DNA of 64,000 nucleotides. It comes from Rhyacophila brunnea (Eukaryota; Arthropoda; Insecta; Trichoptera; Rhyacophilidae). Both the position numbers and the translations under genes were made by a program. Under the pieces are notes generated by a model that was not told the DNA's origin, did no database searches, and saw only the letters and a list, made by a program, of their open reading frames with translations. The stretch spans positions 434,001 through 498,000 of the forward strand of contig JAGYXB010000444.1 of the NCBI GenBank assembly GCA_022495005.1. The letters are read 5' to 3'. How positions within the stretch are numbered: position 1 is the first letter of the stretch; each line of letters begins with the position of its first letter. Positions 12,778-24,601 of the stretch are shown here, one piece after another.

Positions 12778-13110
12778 TTGTGTGTTCCAATGAATTTAGT
12801 TTCGGCGGTACCGGTTCACACCGTCCTGTGTGACAACTATGCTGATTTTTCTTCTTCGCACATACGAAATCGTCTCGACTTTGAGACGGTCATAAATCAA
12901 AACGTCCAGCAATGTTACAACCCTCTTCCGCGCACACAAGCGGGACCATGCCGAAACTACACTGAAACGAATGACCGACCGCGAAAAGCAGCATCTGCGC
13001 ATGTAACATTTTGCTGTTCTTCCTGTAGACCATTTCAAGTGAAATTTGTTACATGCGACAAGTAGACTTTTTTTCTATCAAAAATGTCGCACCGACAATA
13101 TGTGCGGTGG
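12778..13110 (-). repeat. Interspersed repeat F1, copy in minus orientation
   Basis: Read on the minus strand this segment aligns with 48440-48800 on the plus strand: GTCGGTGCGACATTTTT, CTTGTCGCATGTAACAAATTTCACTTGA and GCATGGTCCCGCTTGTG all have close counterparts there. Open frames of 95 and 80 codons in opposite directions cross it but neither shows protein motifs. It is most likely a non-autonomous transposable element copy. Confidence 0.72.
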
Positions 13111-14334
13111 TACATTAATTTACACGTTACAGTTTTTATTTCTTTGGTCGTCCCTTTTGGTGGTCTCCTTTATACCTCGTTCAACCGCATTGAAAATTCA
13201 TTAAAAATCAAAATGAAATGGGTTTAATTAAAAATTAAGCCATGATTCATACTTCGATAGTAAGTAACTACCTATAGGTATAACTTCAAATGAGGGTAAC
13301 CGTTTTTCTTGCCAAAAAAAACAATTATGACAGAACAAATCTATTTTTTCCACATTTCAAACAAAACTATGATCATTTTTTTTAATTAACTCTCAAAGAC
13401 AAACCAAATAACCCACGAACTGGGGTTAAAAAGTCAAAATAGTCCTTCCTATAATAAGAAATATCATACATATTGCACTTAATTATAAAACTACACTTCT
13501 ATAATGTGGAAAGTCGATTTTTCTAATCAAATAATAAGATATTGTAAAATAATAAGAGCTGTTGGTTAATTCAGCATGAGTAAATTTTTAGAAAATCGTT
13601 TCCCCATTACGATCACATCTACCTAAAATCACGGTGTTACCTTATTATAAACGACACTATTAGTGTTATTATTAAAAAATAAACAAATAAAAATAATTGA
13701 ATGATATTGATTAATTGTACTATGCTACCATCACTACCAATGTTCTATTTGAATTTTCTCTCGGTTCAATTCAACAATGTAGCTCCTAAATCATTTTGAA
13801 ATAATTCAAGTAGAAAGTCGTCATAAATTACTGGCGTCTGCGAGATTAATTGTTCGTCGTAAGCTCATTTTCTGAAATTCCCTTGGAACAACATAAATTT
13901 TAATAACGAATTGAAGTCAAAATATGTAAATTATGTACACATTAATGACAAAAACACTAATTTAATTTACTTGAGTTACGTGCTCTCATTTCAAACGGGA
14001 ATAATAATATTATTATTGTTCTCTGCATGTGGAACTGTGAGTAAATAACTGCACATATAAATAGATAGGCACGCATATCATTTTTGAGTTGATTATAAAA
14101 AACTCAAAACCTACTCAAACACCCCAGGTATTATGGGCAGAATATATCTTAAAATATAGCATTAATTTTTATGTAGAGTACACGTAAATTAATTTTAATG
14201 GATTTGATCTTTACGTACTAGCTACCTACATAAAGTTAGGTCAAAGTCAACAAAAAAATAGATACTAGGTACATCACATAAATTTAGTTTTGGGTCGAAT
14301 CTAGGTATAAGAAATCACAACGAAGTATGAGAAA

Positions 14335-15234
14335 TTTTCCAACAGGGCCGCGTCAAGGAAGGCCGCTAGAAAAAAAAGTGAATACATATATTATATAAAA
14401 GAAATAATTATTTAATTTTAATCTAAATATTTAAGTAAGTATAAGTACTTATTATAACAATAGTTAAAACATATTTTACATAAATATCTTTATTATATTC
14501 TGAATTAAAACGTGAAATAACTTGAAACAAGCACGCAAGCACAATTTAAATAAATATGTTTACTGAATGCCACTTACGATGAAAATTTGCTACATTTTTT
14601 ACAATCTCTGAATTGGGGCCCAACCAGACAAGAGACCCTAAATCTCAGGTCAATAGTTGTTAATGAATGATGATAATAATATTTATTTGTATGGTACTTA
14701 TACCAAAAACCTATTCCTAAAATGTCTTTGCTAACAAATAAAAGGCTCTCGACATTGATTTTTGATGATTTTTTTTACAAATACTGAATGGTTCTTTACA
14801 TAATTTTATCATGGGGTCCCAATATTTAATGAACGTTTAATAGAATGATATTATCAAACATGACAGCGATTCCATAAAGTTTTAAGAATGGTTGAATTGA
14901 TAACTATTGGTATAAAATACAATAATATTGGCTGTGTTACCACCAGAACTATTTTTTTGTAAATATGGGAATTCGGGGAATAATGATAGGTATAGATAAA
15001 TACTCAATGGGTCGAGGTGTAAAACTCTCCTTAAACTGAAAACATGTTTTGTTTGATATCTATTAACAATTATAATCAAACTAGAAGTCATATACGAGTA
15101 CCTAACAGGTAAAAAAGATGTACATGGGTAAGTACAAGTGGGTTCTTAATTACGTGACACCGTCATTTGCAAAGTATACAATATTAATTTATATTCATGG
15201 GGGAGTAGGGCACCCGACTGGTTAAATCCGCCCC
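14335..15234. repeat. Possible hAT-like element remnant(s)
   Basis: CAGGGCCGCGTCAAGG (about 14345) and GGTTAAATCCGCCCCTG (ending about 15234; reverse complement CAGGGGCGGATTTAACC) look like termini of the common CAGGG(C/G)CGGATTTA-type hAT elements. The flanking 8-mers do not match, so they may be ends of two separate broken copies. A similar start, CAGGGACGGATTTAGC, occurs at about 31181. Confidence 0.35.
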
Positions 15235-15799
15235 TGGGTATATTAATAATTGAAAAGAAATAATACCTATAGTTTAAATAACATTACATTACATTGCTTG
15301 TTTCAGGTGGATTCATCGACTAATCAGTAGCTTGAAGAGCAGCAGGGTGAGTTTGTTGTGCAGTGCATGCTGTAAAAGAAAAAAAAGCTCTTACGTATGA
15401 TTTTAATATTAGATGACCACGTTTATTATATGAACAATGATATGTTATTGTTATCTTGGTAAAACTATTGTTAAAAATATGTTTTATTAGTTAGGTGTTA
15501 TGTAGCTACTTTCTTTGTTAAAATTTTTGTATGCATGAGTTCTGTTAATAAGTATGACTACTTATATAATATTATTATGTAATATTGTAATTTACTTTAC
15601 TTCTTTTACCTACATCATCATGTACATAGTGAGGATTTATTTTTAATTATTATTAAAACAACTAAACAATAATTCAAGTGATATATTTTTTATTTATATT
15701 TGACTCATTCTTCCGGTTTGTGTGTGATTTTCGAAACTATTTTATAATGGAATGGAAACCTATTGAAATCTAATTAGATTTTTATGGAAATTCAATTAT

Positions 15800-16043
15800 A
15801 GGCCATCCATGGACTGAAACCGTATGCGGTTTCGAACCTTTTGCCATCATACTAAGTTTATCTTTTCTGTTGATGGAAATATATTTTCACAAAGTATATT
15901 GTAAGCATCTGATAGTATCCGTTTATACCATACACTTACATTTACAAATTTAGTAAAAATATTGTTTCATGAACAAAAATCATAAGTATAGTATTATGGC
16001 ACACGGATCTCAACCGCATACGGTTTCAGTCCATGGATGGCCT
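15800..16043. mobile_element. MITE with 32-33-bp terminal inverted repeats
   Basis: AGGCCATCCATGGACTGAAA... (15800-15832) is repeated inverted at 16012-16043 almost perfectly. Each arm contains the near-palindrome AAACCGTATGCGGTTT. The 180-bp interior is AT-rich and non-coding. No clear target-site duplication was recognised, so the superfamily is unassigned. Confidence 0.85.
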
Positions 16044-16354
16044 CTTATTCTTAAAATGAAGCTTCATCTATTCAACGGCAGGTGGTAGAGTTTTTCGAAA
16101 TGGAAAACAAATTGTTAGCTATGTATTACTGAAATAATTAATAAACTTATTTACGTCAAACGTCATCCAAACTAAAAAAAATAATAACATTATTAATATA
16201 GGCACCCAGAGTACATACAATACAAAAATACTAAGTAAATCTTAGTCTCCTATAAGAATGACGGTCAAAGAATAATGGTAAGGAATAAGTTTGTCGGCGC
16301 TTGATTATCCAAGGTGGAGGAAGTTGGCTAGCCAATGGATGTAGTGCTATAAAT

Positions 16355-16985
16355 CAGTGGTCCCCAAACTTTTTATCGCCATGGACCGTTGACGTTTGAT
16401 AATTTTACCGCGGCCCGCTGAGGGGGGGGGGCGTTGTTTGTATTTTAGATTGTTTTGATTTAATTGTATTACAACATGCCTTCAAAATAAAATACAGTTA
16501 GGTACACCAAAAAAATGAATATAAAGTGATTTAACATTTTAACTCACTAGAACACTAAATCAATGAGAACCATGAGCTTGTTTCTTTGCAACGAGACGGT
16601 TCCATCTGGGCGTAGGTAATAGGAGACAATGACACCCGAAGTGTGTTGCTTATGTCCAGTTTATTCCGTTGTTTGGTTTTGGTTGCTGTCATTGCAGAAA
16701 ACCCCGCTTCACACAGATAGGATGTCGGAAATGGCAATAGGGATTTAAGTGCTGTGGTGGCAATCTCAGGGTATTCCGCCATGACTTTAATCCAGAACAC
16801 CAGCAGAGACGTAGTTTCAAGGCCGCCGTCATTTGCAATCTCTCAGCTCCCGGTTAACCTCTCGTCCATGGAAAGTCGCACAAACCCGAGAGAAATACAC
16901 CACAGTAAATAAAATGGAAATAATTTAATGTTCCTTGGGCGGCCCGGTACCATTTGATCCACGGACCGGGGGTTGGAGACCACTG
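16355..16985 (-). mobile_element. hAT element with perfect 8-bp TSD and transposase C-terminus
   Basis: The ends CAGTGGTCCCCAAACTT and (inverted) CAGTGGTCTCCAACCCC are typical hAT termini. Perfect 8-bp duplications CTATAAAT lie at 16347-16354 and 16986-16993. On the minus strand it carries the last part of a transposase (16555-16800). A run of nine Gs occurs near the left end. Two of the three catalytic acidic residues of a full transposase would lie upstream and are absent, so this is an internally deleted copy. Confidence 0.93.
16555..16800 (-). pseudogene. hAT transposase fragment, C-terminal dimerisation region (ZBED5-like)
   Basis: The 81-codon frame contains LLPFPTSYLCEAGFSAM and KTKQRNKLDISNTLRVSLS. 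The pattern FPTSYLCE.GFS......K.RN.L is the signature of the C-terminal dimerisation region in ZBED5/FAM200-like hAT transposases. The N-terminal BED finger and catalytic core are missing. It lies inside the element bounded by TIRs at 16355 and 16985. Confidence 0.88.
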
Positions 16986-17914
16986 CTATAAATGATGACG
17001 AAACATATCTTGGTAAGGTACCTATTGACAAACTTAGGCACCTACTTACCCTTTTATAATATTGATATTGACTTTGAAACATATTCGAAGTTAAGTTTTG
17101 AAAGCAGAGACCTGTGTTTCTCGGTAAGTACATCGATAGGTATTAGTACCACCAGTCAAAGTTGAAAGGTGACCTGCAACTACATATCTATCAATAAATA
17201 AGGCACAGCGATACCCCACGTGTATTACCTATATTGCTTTTTGTTCATAATACTTAAGTGCCTAATAATTATCTATCTAATTATAATAGGTATCTATCAA
17301 TCTATCAACATTGAACATAATATTACGTGTAAAAATTAATCTGATGTAATACACCTAGTTCCATATCTAGGTAGGTACCTACATAGGCATGCCTTATTCG
17401 TTGAAATATATAGTAGTGAATGACACTTTTCAAATTTGGTTTCTACACTTATCATGGATTATTAAGCTAAAGGTAGGTAGTACTCAGTAATCATAGGTAA
17501 TATAGACCCTTCTTGTCAATACTCCAAATAAAGAATAAATTTCTACAAAACTCTCACTAGGCGAATACCTATCTACTGACCTAGGTATATAGGTGCATAC
17601 TTAATAGAACTAGAAGAAGAAGACATAATTGATATGACGGTATTGAAGTTTTCGGAACCGCAAGGATAACAAAATCACATGTGGCCCATGTGGATGAGAA
17701 AGGCATAACCGCAAAATGTTCGCGTTGATCATTATTATATTTCCTGATAGTGATCCACTCATCGTACATCTTAAAGTGGAGCAATTTTTTTAAGAAGGGC
17801 CTTGTCTCAAAAATGGAAGACACCCAACAACATAATGTATGTACCTACACCGCTTCTATATACCGGAATATCGGAAGGGAACAGTATTGTTGAGAGACCC
17901 TTTTAAAAATAATT

Positions 17915-18097
17915 TTACAGAGGCTTTGCTTGTGATCCGCAGACATATCGGCTCTGAGTGAGGATCGGTTGTTCAGGTCGTCTCTCCAATTGGGAGAAAT
18001 CCATGTTAAAGAACTTTTTTACCTCTTCCGTCTTCTTCAATACCAGGCCACCTTCCGGTTCCCCGATGTTTTTGAAGACATCTCTAATATCGTCTAC
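17915..18097 (-). other. Unrecognised 60-codon open frame in a GC-richer block
   Basis: The frame reads 60 codons from a stop to a stop (17915-17917) and includes IGEPEGGLVLKKTEEVKKFF and MDFSQLERRPEQPIL. Its balanced, charged composition looks more like real protein than most chance frames here. On the opposite strand, nearby (about 18089-18220), a frame reads MRRRFLEAVKTQVSIETTH. I recognise no domain. A decayed transposon or viral gene fragment is possible, as is chance. No Met occurs near the start of the frame. Confidence 0.25.
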
Positions 18098-18842
18098 TCA
18101 ATGTCGTTGGAGAGACATTAATGAGGCGATTCTGTCTGTATAAAGATGACATGAGGAGACGTTTCCTAGAAGCGGTGAAAACTCAAGTATCAATTGAAAC
18201 TACCCATACTCAGTACGTGTGACCCAATAAACTTGTTCCAAAAAACTTGCAACAAAAAACATCGCGAGTCGCTGGCTAGTTGGTAGATTTTCAATACTAT
18301 TGACATTAAATGCGCGCGAGCGAGATAGCACTTGAATACAATTATATTTTAATTTATTAGTCTATGAATGTGAATGACATCATCTTATGTATGAACAATA
18401 GGTCATAAATTTTCTGTAGCATCATATCCCCTCGGGAATGTAGTGGAGTGACGGCATTTTAAAATAAAAAAATCAATATTATTCATTTTATCTTAACAAG
18501 AATATTATAACATAACATAAAAACAACTTATAAATATAAAATGTGTTAAAATATTTATAATAAATGGGACATTACGAAAAGCCCAGCTCAGTGTATTTTT
18601 AGCGATTCTATTGAAGCCGATATTTCAAATACTAATATTGAGTTAAGTTTTAGTTCCAGTTGAGTATACGCACGCCAAACGCTCTAAGTATATAGTAGAT
18701 ATTCCAAATACTAGTAAGTATTTTGGAACAAGTTTTGATACTAAGTATTTTTTTTATACTCGTAGTAAGTATACTTAGTCTTTATATTTATAAAATTTTT
18801 CTTTATAAAATCGACCGTTTTCTCACCTCTAATTATGACCTC

Positions 18843-18912
18843 ACGGGGTATCAAACTCGGAGACCCCGTATGCAAAGCCAGTGTCTTACGCACTGGACCA
18901 CGGTGGCTGGCA
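18843..18912 (-). repeat. tRNA-derived SINE fragment
   Basis: On the minus strand: GTGGTCCAGTGCGTAAG (A-box region), an anticodon-arm-like ACACTGGCTTTGCATA, and GAGTTTGATACCCCG (B-box/T-arm region). Several stem mismatches and poor loop nucleotides argue against a functional tRNA. Confidence 0.55.
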
Positions 18913-20407
18913 CTATAGTAGGTTCCTAAATGTATAATAGATACAAATTCTATAATTAATTATAGTAGGTATCTACGGTTGGCAGCATTGGGCGAATAAA
19001 TGATAAGTACCTGCCTAGATATTTTAGTTATAACAGTTTGGGAAACACTGAAACTAAGGAATGACTAATGAATATCTTTGACTAAATACATTTCAATGAC
19101 AAGTTTTCAAAGTAAAAAACTTTGTTCCTCGGTGGCAAGCTAGTAAGTAGCTACTCGCCATGTGTGTTTACGTAATAGAAATCACCGTAGAAAATGTTAA
19201 GAGTGTCGTGTGTCAAATTATCGTCCGATAGCGCATGGCGTATGAAAACATGACAATAACATAAAAAGTAACACAACTCCGGATTCTTACAATGCTGATA
19301 AAAACACGAAGTGCTCCGTAAATCGTAAAAGTGGCGCAATAAACCTCACGGGGAAGAAGACCAGAGGACTCGTCACTGGGCCGCGACCCGCACAAGGTAA
19401 GTGCCTGCTTTCTCATTTTTATTAGTAATTATTAGCTACTCTAAGTAGGTAACTATTTACCTACCTATGTAGATAGGTACGTATGCGTACCTTAACCTAG
19501 TAGACAACCGTATTTCTGAAGATACTTTTATTTTACTTATAGGTATTTTGATCCTATTTTGATTTCACCTACAAAGTCGTTATCTCAACTACCTAGTTGA
19601 CTGACAGATTTATTGTACTAGTGACAAGGTAAGGACCTAGGTATTATAACTAGTAGGTATATACTTACCTACTTATTACTTACCAGCCTAAAAAAATCAT
19701 AATAATATAAATTAAAGAAAATGAGGTCGGTAGGTATGTAGTACAGTTTACATATACTAAAGTAACATCAGTTTCCTAATTAAAATTAAAGAGTAAAAGA
19801 TTAAAATTAATGGGTAAGTATAATTTATATTACAATAAGTAGGTACCTACCTACCTACCTACTATTCGCAGTTAATCTAAGAATGTGTTATGTTATTACT
19901 TATTACGAATTATGATTGACATTTTAAATATGGGTAGGTACACTCTTATTTTAATACTGCATAGGTAATACCTACCTACCTATATTTATTACTTATACTG
20001 TTTTAAAACTGTTTCTTTGTTTTTTAATGTCATGTTGGGAAAATCTTAAATTTATAATTTGTAAAGTTCACTATATCTACAAAAATAAATAAATTTGAAT
20101 AAATACGAAATTTATTGAATTTGAACAGGTGAAAACTATATCCCACAGAAATAAAATGGATTCTGTTTGTCCAATGATTGATATCCATTTGTGATACATT
20201 AAATTCTGTAAATGGGACCCATAAAAAAGTTGTGCCGTAAAAACCATTTTATAGATATTTTAACGACCATCTAAATTTCATATAAAAAATCTGGAAACAC
20301 ATCATTAAAATTCGGCCCAGATAAGAATGTTCAAAGCAATCGTTCAAGAGAACAGGAAACATTCTTTTTTTCAAAATATATAAATAAAAAATAGAAACAA
20401 ATACTGT

Positions 20408-20660
20408 CAGGCCCTCTGGCACTGAATGAGCGTGTGTAGTTCTTCAGCTGTTTCGGCTTTGGAACGTTTGCTGCGGCGGGTCGCGGGGAACCATTGAATC
20501 GACGCTATTGGCCAATTGTCGGGCGCGCCGGCACGTGATTGGCTGGTCGACCATCTCTCGTCACGGCCATCGTTGTCTGGAAAGACCTCAACAGAACAAC
20601 CGTTATCCCTCTCTAATGTGCCATACGCAGGTACGAATTAACGAGCGACTACCGCGTTCT
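20408..20660. promoter_or_regulatory. CpG-rich islet with CCAAT boxes 3.5 kb upstream of abd-A ATG
   Basis: This islet contains the palindrome ATTGGCCAAT (about 20508), a second ATTGG (about 20539), GGCGCGCCGGCACGTG with an E-box, and CATACGCAG^GTACGAAT (about 20623-20640), which fits a splice donor. It lacks the local TAGGTACC motif and repeat-like ends. Together these could be an alternative abd-A promoter with a 5' non-coding exon, a non-coding RNA promoter, or a Hox regulatory element. An 83-codon frame crossing it has no recognisable motifs. Confidence 0.35.
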
Positions 20661-21038
20661 GTTAATGTGCCATTTTTGGGTATCACTATTCACTACAGTG
20701 CGACTTGTTTTAACCATTTCACATTGTCGCCTCTTAGGCATAAAACTTATTGTATTTAAAAATGTTCATAAATTTGTATCAGATACCATAACATTATTGA
20801 TTGTAACGCCATAAAAATGGAAAGGTCGCACATTGCTCCAATTTCTACAATTTTAGTAGGTACCTAATAAGTACTTTTTTTCCTAAGACAACAATTAACA
20901 TGTATCTAACTATACGATCTTAAGAAATTAATTTTAAATGTATCTACTTATTAGTATTATGATGTCAATGAACAGAAATTTTAAAAAAAACAAGATGCTG
21001 CCGTTTTTTCCTACATTCTACCTATAGTGATTTTGGTA

Positions 21039-21223
21039 CAAGTCGGTTTACTGGAAGCCAGGCGGAAACAGCGGCAATTTTCATAGATAATTTCAGCAAA
21101 AATACATGAATTCAAGAATTTGAACCTAACCTAACCTACCTAGCTAACCTAACCTAACAAATAATCCAGTATATCGGCTATTTTCAAAATTTGTTTGCCG
21201 CTGGCTTCCATTAAACAGACAAG
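21039..21223. mobile_element. MITE with imperfect ~30-bp TIRs, enclosing TTAGG-type repeats
   Basis: AAGTCGGTTTACTGGAAGCC (about 21040) and, inverted, TTGTCTGTTTAATGGAAGCC (right arm about 21192-21222) form the ends; similarity continues through GCGGCAAACA. The interior holds CCTAACCTAACC tracts (about 21124-21156). Non-coding; no target-site duplication recognised. Confidence 0.65.
21124..21156. repeat. Interstitial (CCTAA)n / (TTAGG)n tract
   Basis: Two short blocks of CCTAACCTAACC-type repeat separated by TACCTAG. TTAGG is the canonical insect telomere repeat, but a tract this short inside a MITE need not be of telomeric origin. Confidence 0.6.
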
Positions 21224-23754
21224 AACCGCGTTTTTTTCTAATTTGAACATCATTCGTTATTATATTGACTAGTATCCAAGGTATAAGGTATAAGATATTA
21301 GGTGAAGAAAGCTCGAGAAAAGCGGATCCTTTAATTTTAATAGTAAAGTTGATAAATTCATATTTATTAGAAATATTATCTACCTAATTAGCTACTTGTA
21401 ATTTATTATTTGTATTTCGTATTAAACATGTAAGTACTTGTATTGTTTTATAAGTATAATGTCCGATCCTTAAAAGATCATTTGGGAGGATGGGCCCCCA
21501 TATAGTGGCAATTGTATAAACAGATTTTTGTTTTTGTACGAGAAATGGATGTTTTGCAACTTTATTAACCCACTAGGTCCATACCCTGAGTCCAAACACA
21601 CGTTTATTTTACATTTAAACCTGGCAACCACGACATTATTGGTCGACACGTTATCCGCTCAGCTATCGTGGGCGTAATAAAAAATATTAAAAAAGGAAAT
21701 TAGAATAGTCTAGCTTAACCAATAAAACATCTTATTAACAAATACTTACTAAAACAAGGTGTACCTATCTTCCACTCTGTCCGAACATCCTCGGGTAAAT
21801 CGGATAATAGTTAAAATTGTCACTTTAGTTGTCACATACGTTACTAAAACAGTGTCCATACTAAGTCAGGTTGTTAAAGACTCGTGGTCTCGTCTGAACT
21901 ACTTGCTGTGAATCAGGTTTTCAGGGTTAGCTTAGATGTCTTAGTCTACCCACCATGCTAAACATGCGCTTCGATTTTTCTTTTTGCTTTTTTGTTATAA
22001 TGGAGTCAGCTTTGCTTGAACGAAGTTTACTAAATCCAGACTTAAATGAACACAACTTACTATGCTACTATTGAGATAGCAGAACGCTCAGGGCATTATG
22101 TAGGTAAATGGACCAATTCATCATGTGGTACATAAATATAATATATACCTAAGTATACTTTATGAATATATGGAGGGATAGGTGCTGAGAAACGGTTAAA
22201 TAATAACCTAGCAAGAACTTGTTTTTGTATGCATTATGTATGTGACCAAAGCATATAAAAGTGAAGCAATATAGAAACTCCTCAACACGTCATGCTTATT
22301 AATTTTCTACATTTTCATTGGGAATTCACAAAAGGTTTCATTTGCCAGAAAAAGCATTTCTTCAACATCTTTTCTCAACATGAAGTCTCACATTTGAATT
22401 TGGTATTTGGTTATTTTTCTGTACCTTATGTATTAAGCATTCTTGAGATATAAGTACTTATTGAGGAAATAGAAGGTACCTATCTCTCTTACATACAACA
22501 AGAGATAATGACAATTTAATTATTAAAATTAAGAAGAAACGAAAGTATGTGGTTATGTTTTGTTTAAAACTGTAAATACAATATTCGACTACTCAGAACT
22601 ATTGAGTATGATCCAGTTTCGTGTGCCCACTAAGCGCGACAATAAATTGTGACGTTGATTTTTTAAAGCCAACTTCTCTATTTATTCTTCAATATCATTT
22701 TCTTTTTTTTGCGACATGTTCAATACCTCCATCAGGTATTCAAACTGGATTAAGTGATCTTTTTGTCTACCTTCTTAACTTCTATTCATGATTTAATATG
22801 CTGCTTTTATTTTATGGTAGGTACTTACTTTTTTTTTTATAAAATTGTATGTAAGTAAGTATAACTGTATTTTATATTGCATTCTATTTTACTTCATTGT
22901 AACATTTTGTTATTATTGTGTGTTCTTTTTTACTATTGTATTTTATACTTACTTGTATGTGCATGGTCCGTTAATTTATAAATAAATAAATAAAAAACTG
23001 GTAAAAACGAAATGTTTCAAAAGTCACAATTCAACTGTAAACACAGCTTTGAAATGACTAAGTTTTCATTTAAAAAATATGGTACGCACAGGATTCTGTC
23101 ACCGACGTAACTAAAGCCATAGTATTTTTGATTCTGACTTATTTTACAGTACTTTATTGACATATTTTTCCATACTCAAATATACTTTTTTTAAAGATTA
23201 TTTACCAAAATGTATTGTGCAATATGTGCTTAATATTTAATAATAATATTAAAAAACTAAGGCTTTTAGGCGAATCACTTCAATATGTCAGTACCCAAGT
23301 GTTCACAGTTTTGTAAATTTGGTTTCTATACCTATTACCTACCACCCATAGCCTCCTATATAATAAAAGTGAAAAATAAAATAGGAACGAATTGAAATTT
23401 GAAATTACATATATCTGAATTGCCATAAAAAACTTTCAAATTGTGGAAGTTAAATCCTTGTAAATAAAACTAATGTAATAGGTGTTTTGTTAATTTTGTT
23501 GTAAACTTAGATTTTTTCATTGATATAAAATTAGTGGGCAACACCTTGTTCACTTGCAACACATAACTGTTCAATTCCAGTGTAAACTACTATTGTTATT
23601 GCTTGTCGCATTAAAATATAGATACATAAATAAATCATTGATCAAAGAATAATTTCCTATTAAAAACTATGTTATTTAAAAGTATAAGATTTACTGATCT
23701 CCCGTTTTATTAAGGTCAAAAATAAAACTTATATGCAATTTAGTTTAGTGTCTC

Positions 23755-24108
23755 GGGCGTCATTTATCGGCGCCGCGTGTAGCAGCGAAAGGGTCAAAAG
23801 AGACGTCGTCGGCCCGTAGAGCGGCGTCCTTGTCTCTCTCGAGGGTAGACCTCACGGCGCAGCGGGGTACGGAGGGAAACGATCCGCCATGGCGGGCCGG
23901 CCGGCCCGATACCAAAGCGAAGACATTAACAGTCCGCGAGTAAAGCGAGCGGCACGCCGATCGCGCGCCCATACAACGAGAGTGCGTGACGAGATCCACG
24001 ATCTAGTGCGGCCGAGCCATCCGACATCCTCCCCCAGCCGTCTCCCCCCCGGCCCTCGCCATTTTGCAATCGTCGCATTTCACCCCGGGTGATGGCGCGC
24101 GCCAGATT
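23755..24108 (+). promoter_or_regulatory. abd-A: abd-A 5' UTR / CpG-rich promoter-proximal segment
   Basis: GC and CpG content rise abruptly at about 23755 and stay high into exon 1. The segment contains CCGCCATGGCGG (about 23884-23895), a palindrome holding the Pho/YY1 core GCCAT on both strands, and GCCATTTTG (24058-24066), a good YY1/Pho-type match 43 nt before the ATG. An AATAAAA stretch (about 23720) lies some 36 nt before an initiator-like TCATTT (23760-23765), a possible but unproven TATA/Inr pair. Several short upstream frames exist but none looks coding. Whether transcription starts here or at a more distant 5' exon cannot be told from the sequence. Confidence 0.5.
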
Positions 24109-24601
24109 ATGAGCTCCAAGTTCATCATCGATAGCATGCTGCCGAAGTACCAACAGCCGCTGCACGGGAACCTCTTCGGCGGCGCTCTCGAGCTCGGAAA
24201 CTCCCCGCCTCGAACGGGCGCCGGGTCACCGGCCCAGCCCGCCAGAATGTACCCTTACGTTCCTCATCATCAACAGTTCGGCGGGGCGCCCGTGGTGGGC
24301 GGATTTCCGCCTGCCGCCCTCGCGGCCGCAGCGGCTGCCGATGCCGACAAATCGTGCCGTTACCCGACTTCAGAGTCAGTTGTTAATTATTTGGGCCACC
24401 ATCAAAACGGTGGAGGTACGGGGGCGTCCGTGTCGGCGGCATCGGCCTCGATGGCCGCCGCCGCCCAGTTCTACCATCAGGCAGCGGCTGCGTCAGCGGC
24501 CTCTGCAGCCTCTGCCGATCCTCTGGGCTCCTGCTCACAAGTCGCCCCCGCCCCCCAACCGCTGCCCGATTTGCCGCGCTACCCTTGGATGTCAATCACG
24601 G
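24109..24601 (+). CDS. abd-A: abdominal-A (abd-A), coding exon 1, partial gene
   Basis: This exon encodes the N-terminal part of the Hox transcription factor Abdominal-A, a nuclear homeodomain protein that sets abdominal segment identity. I chose the ATG at 24109 because it opens MSSKFIIDSMLPKYQ, the N-terminus typical of insect posterior Hox proteins, and has A at -3; the frame is open further upstream, but only from a TTG. In order: the N-terminal motif (residues 1-15), MYPYV (about residue 45), an alanine run (about 72-77), DKSCRYP (about 81), a Ser/Ala/Gly-rich stretch with AQFYHQ (about 121), and LPRYPWMSIT with YPWM at 158-161, the hexapeptide that binds Extradenticle. The exon is GC-rich in AT-rich surroundings. 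It ends at a donor (ACGG^GTCAGT) after the first base of codon 165, so the intron is phase 1. The frame stays open past the donor to 24723, but that tail is intronic. MYPYV, FYH and the LPRYPWM...DWM arrangement favour abd-A over Ubx, Antp and Abd-B. Confidence 0.96.

Larger units (their letters stand above)
1..23754. other. Non-coding DNA upstream of abd-A (abd-A/Abd-B intergenic side)
   Basis: I see no convincing protein-coding gene here. Open frames are short, AT-biased and without recognisable motifs, apart from eroded transposase pieces inside hAT elements. The region holds hairpins and MITEs (837-955, 1347-1465, 3145-3177, 15800-16043, 21039-21223), hAT and pogo-type elements, SINE pieces, copies of an interspersed repeat and two CpG-richer islets. 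In other insects the miRNA locus iab-4 lies on this side of abd-A. I looked for the mature iab-4 sequence on both strands and did not find it, so it is presumably further upstream. Confidence 0.6.

Noticed and set aside
12778..13065. 95-codon + strand frame as a small gene
   Set aside because: It lies in a copy of repeat F1, is opposed by an 80-codon frame, and the other copies do not preserve the frame.
19440..19990. CRISPR-like or regular repeat array in TAGGTA-rich DNA
   Set aside because: The repeated motif is a short dispersed palindrome with irregular spacing. There are no constant-length repeats and spacers, and the DNA is eukaryotic.
1..23754. iab-4 microRNA hairpin
   Set aside because: I looked for the mature iab-4 sequences in both orientations and found only short partial matches such as CAGTATACG-type pieces elsewhere. 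It is probably outside the window.
24064..24108. Upstream in-frame extension of abd-A exon 1
   Set aside because: The extension begins with TTG, not ATG, and the conserved N-terminus MSSKFIIDSMLPKYQ starts at 24109. The extension is therefore 5' UTR.
23760..24165. Overlapping frames of 67-79 codons on both strands before and at the start of abd-A
   Set aside because: They arise from GC-rich sequence lacking stop codons, are mutually overlapping and show no protein motif.
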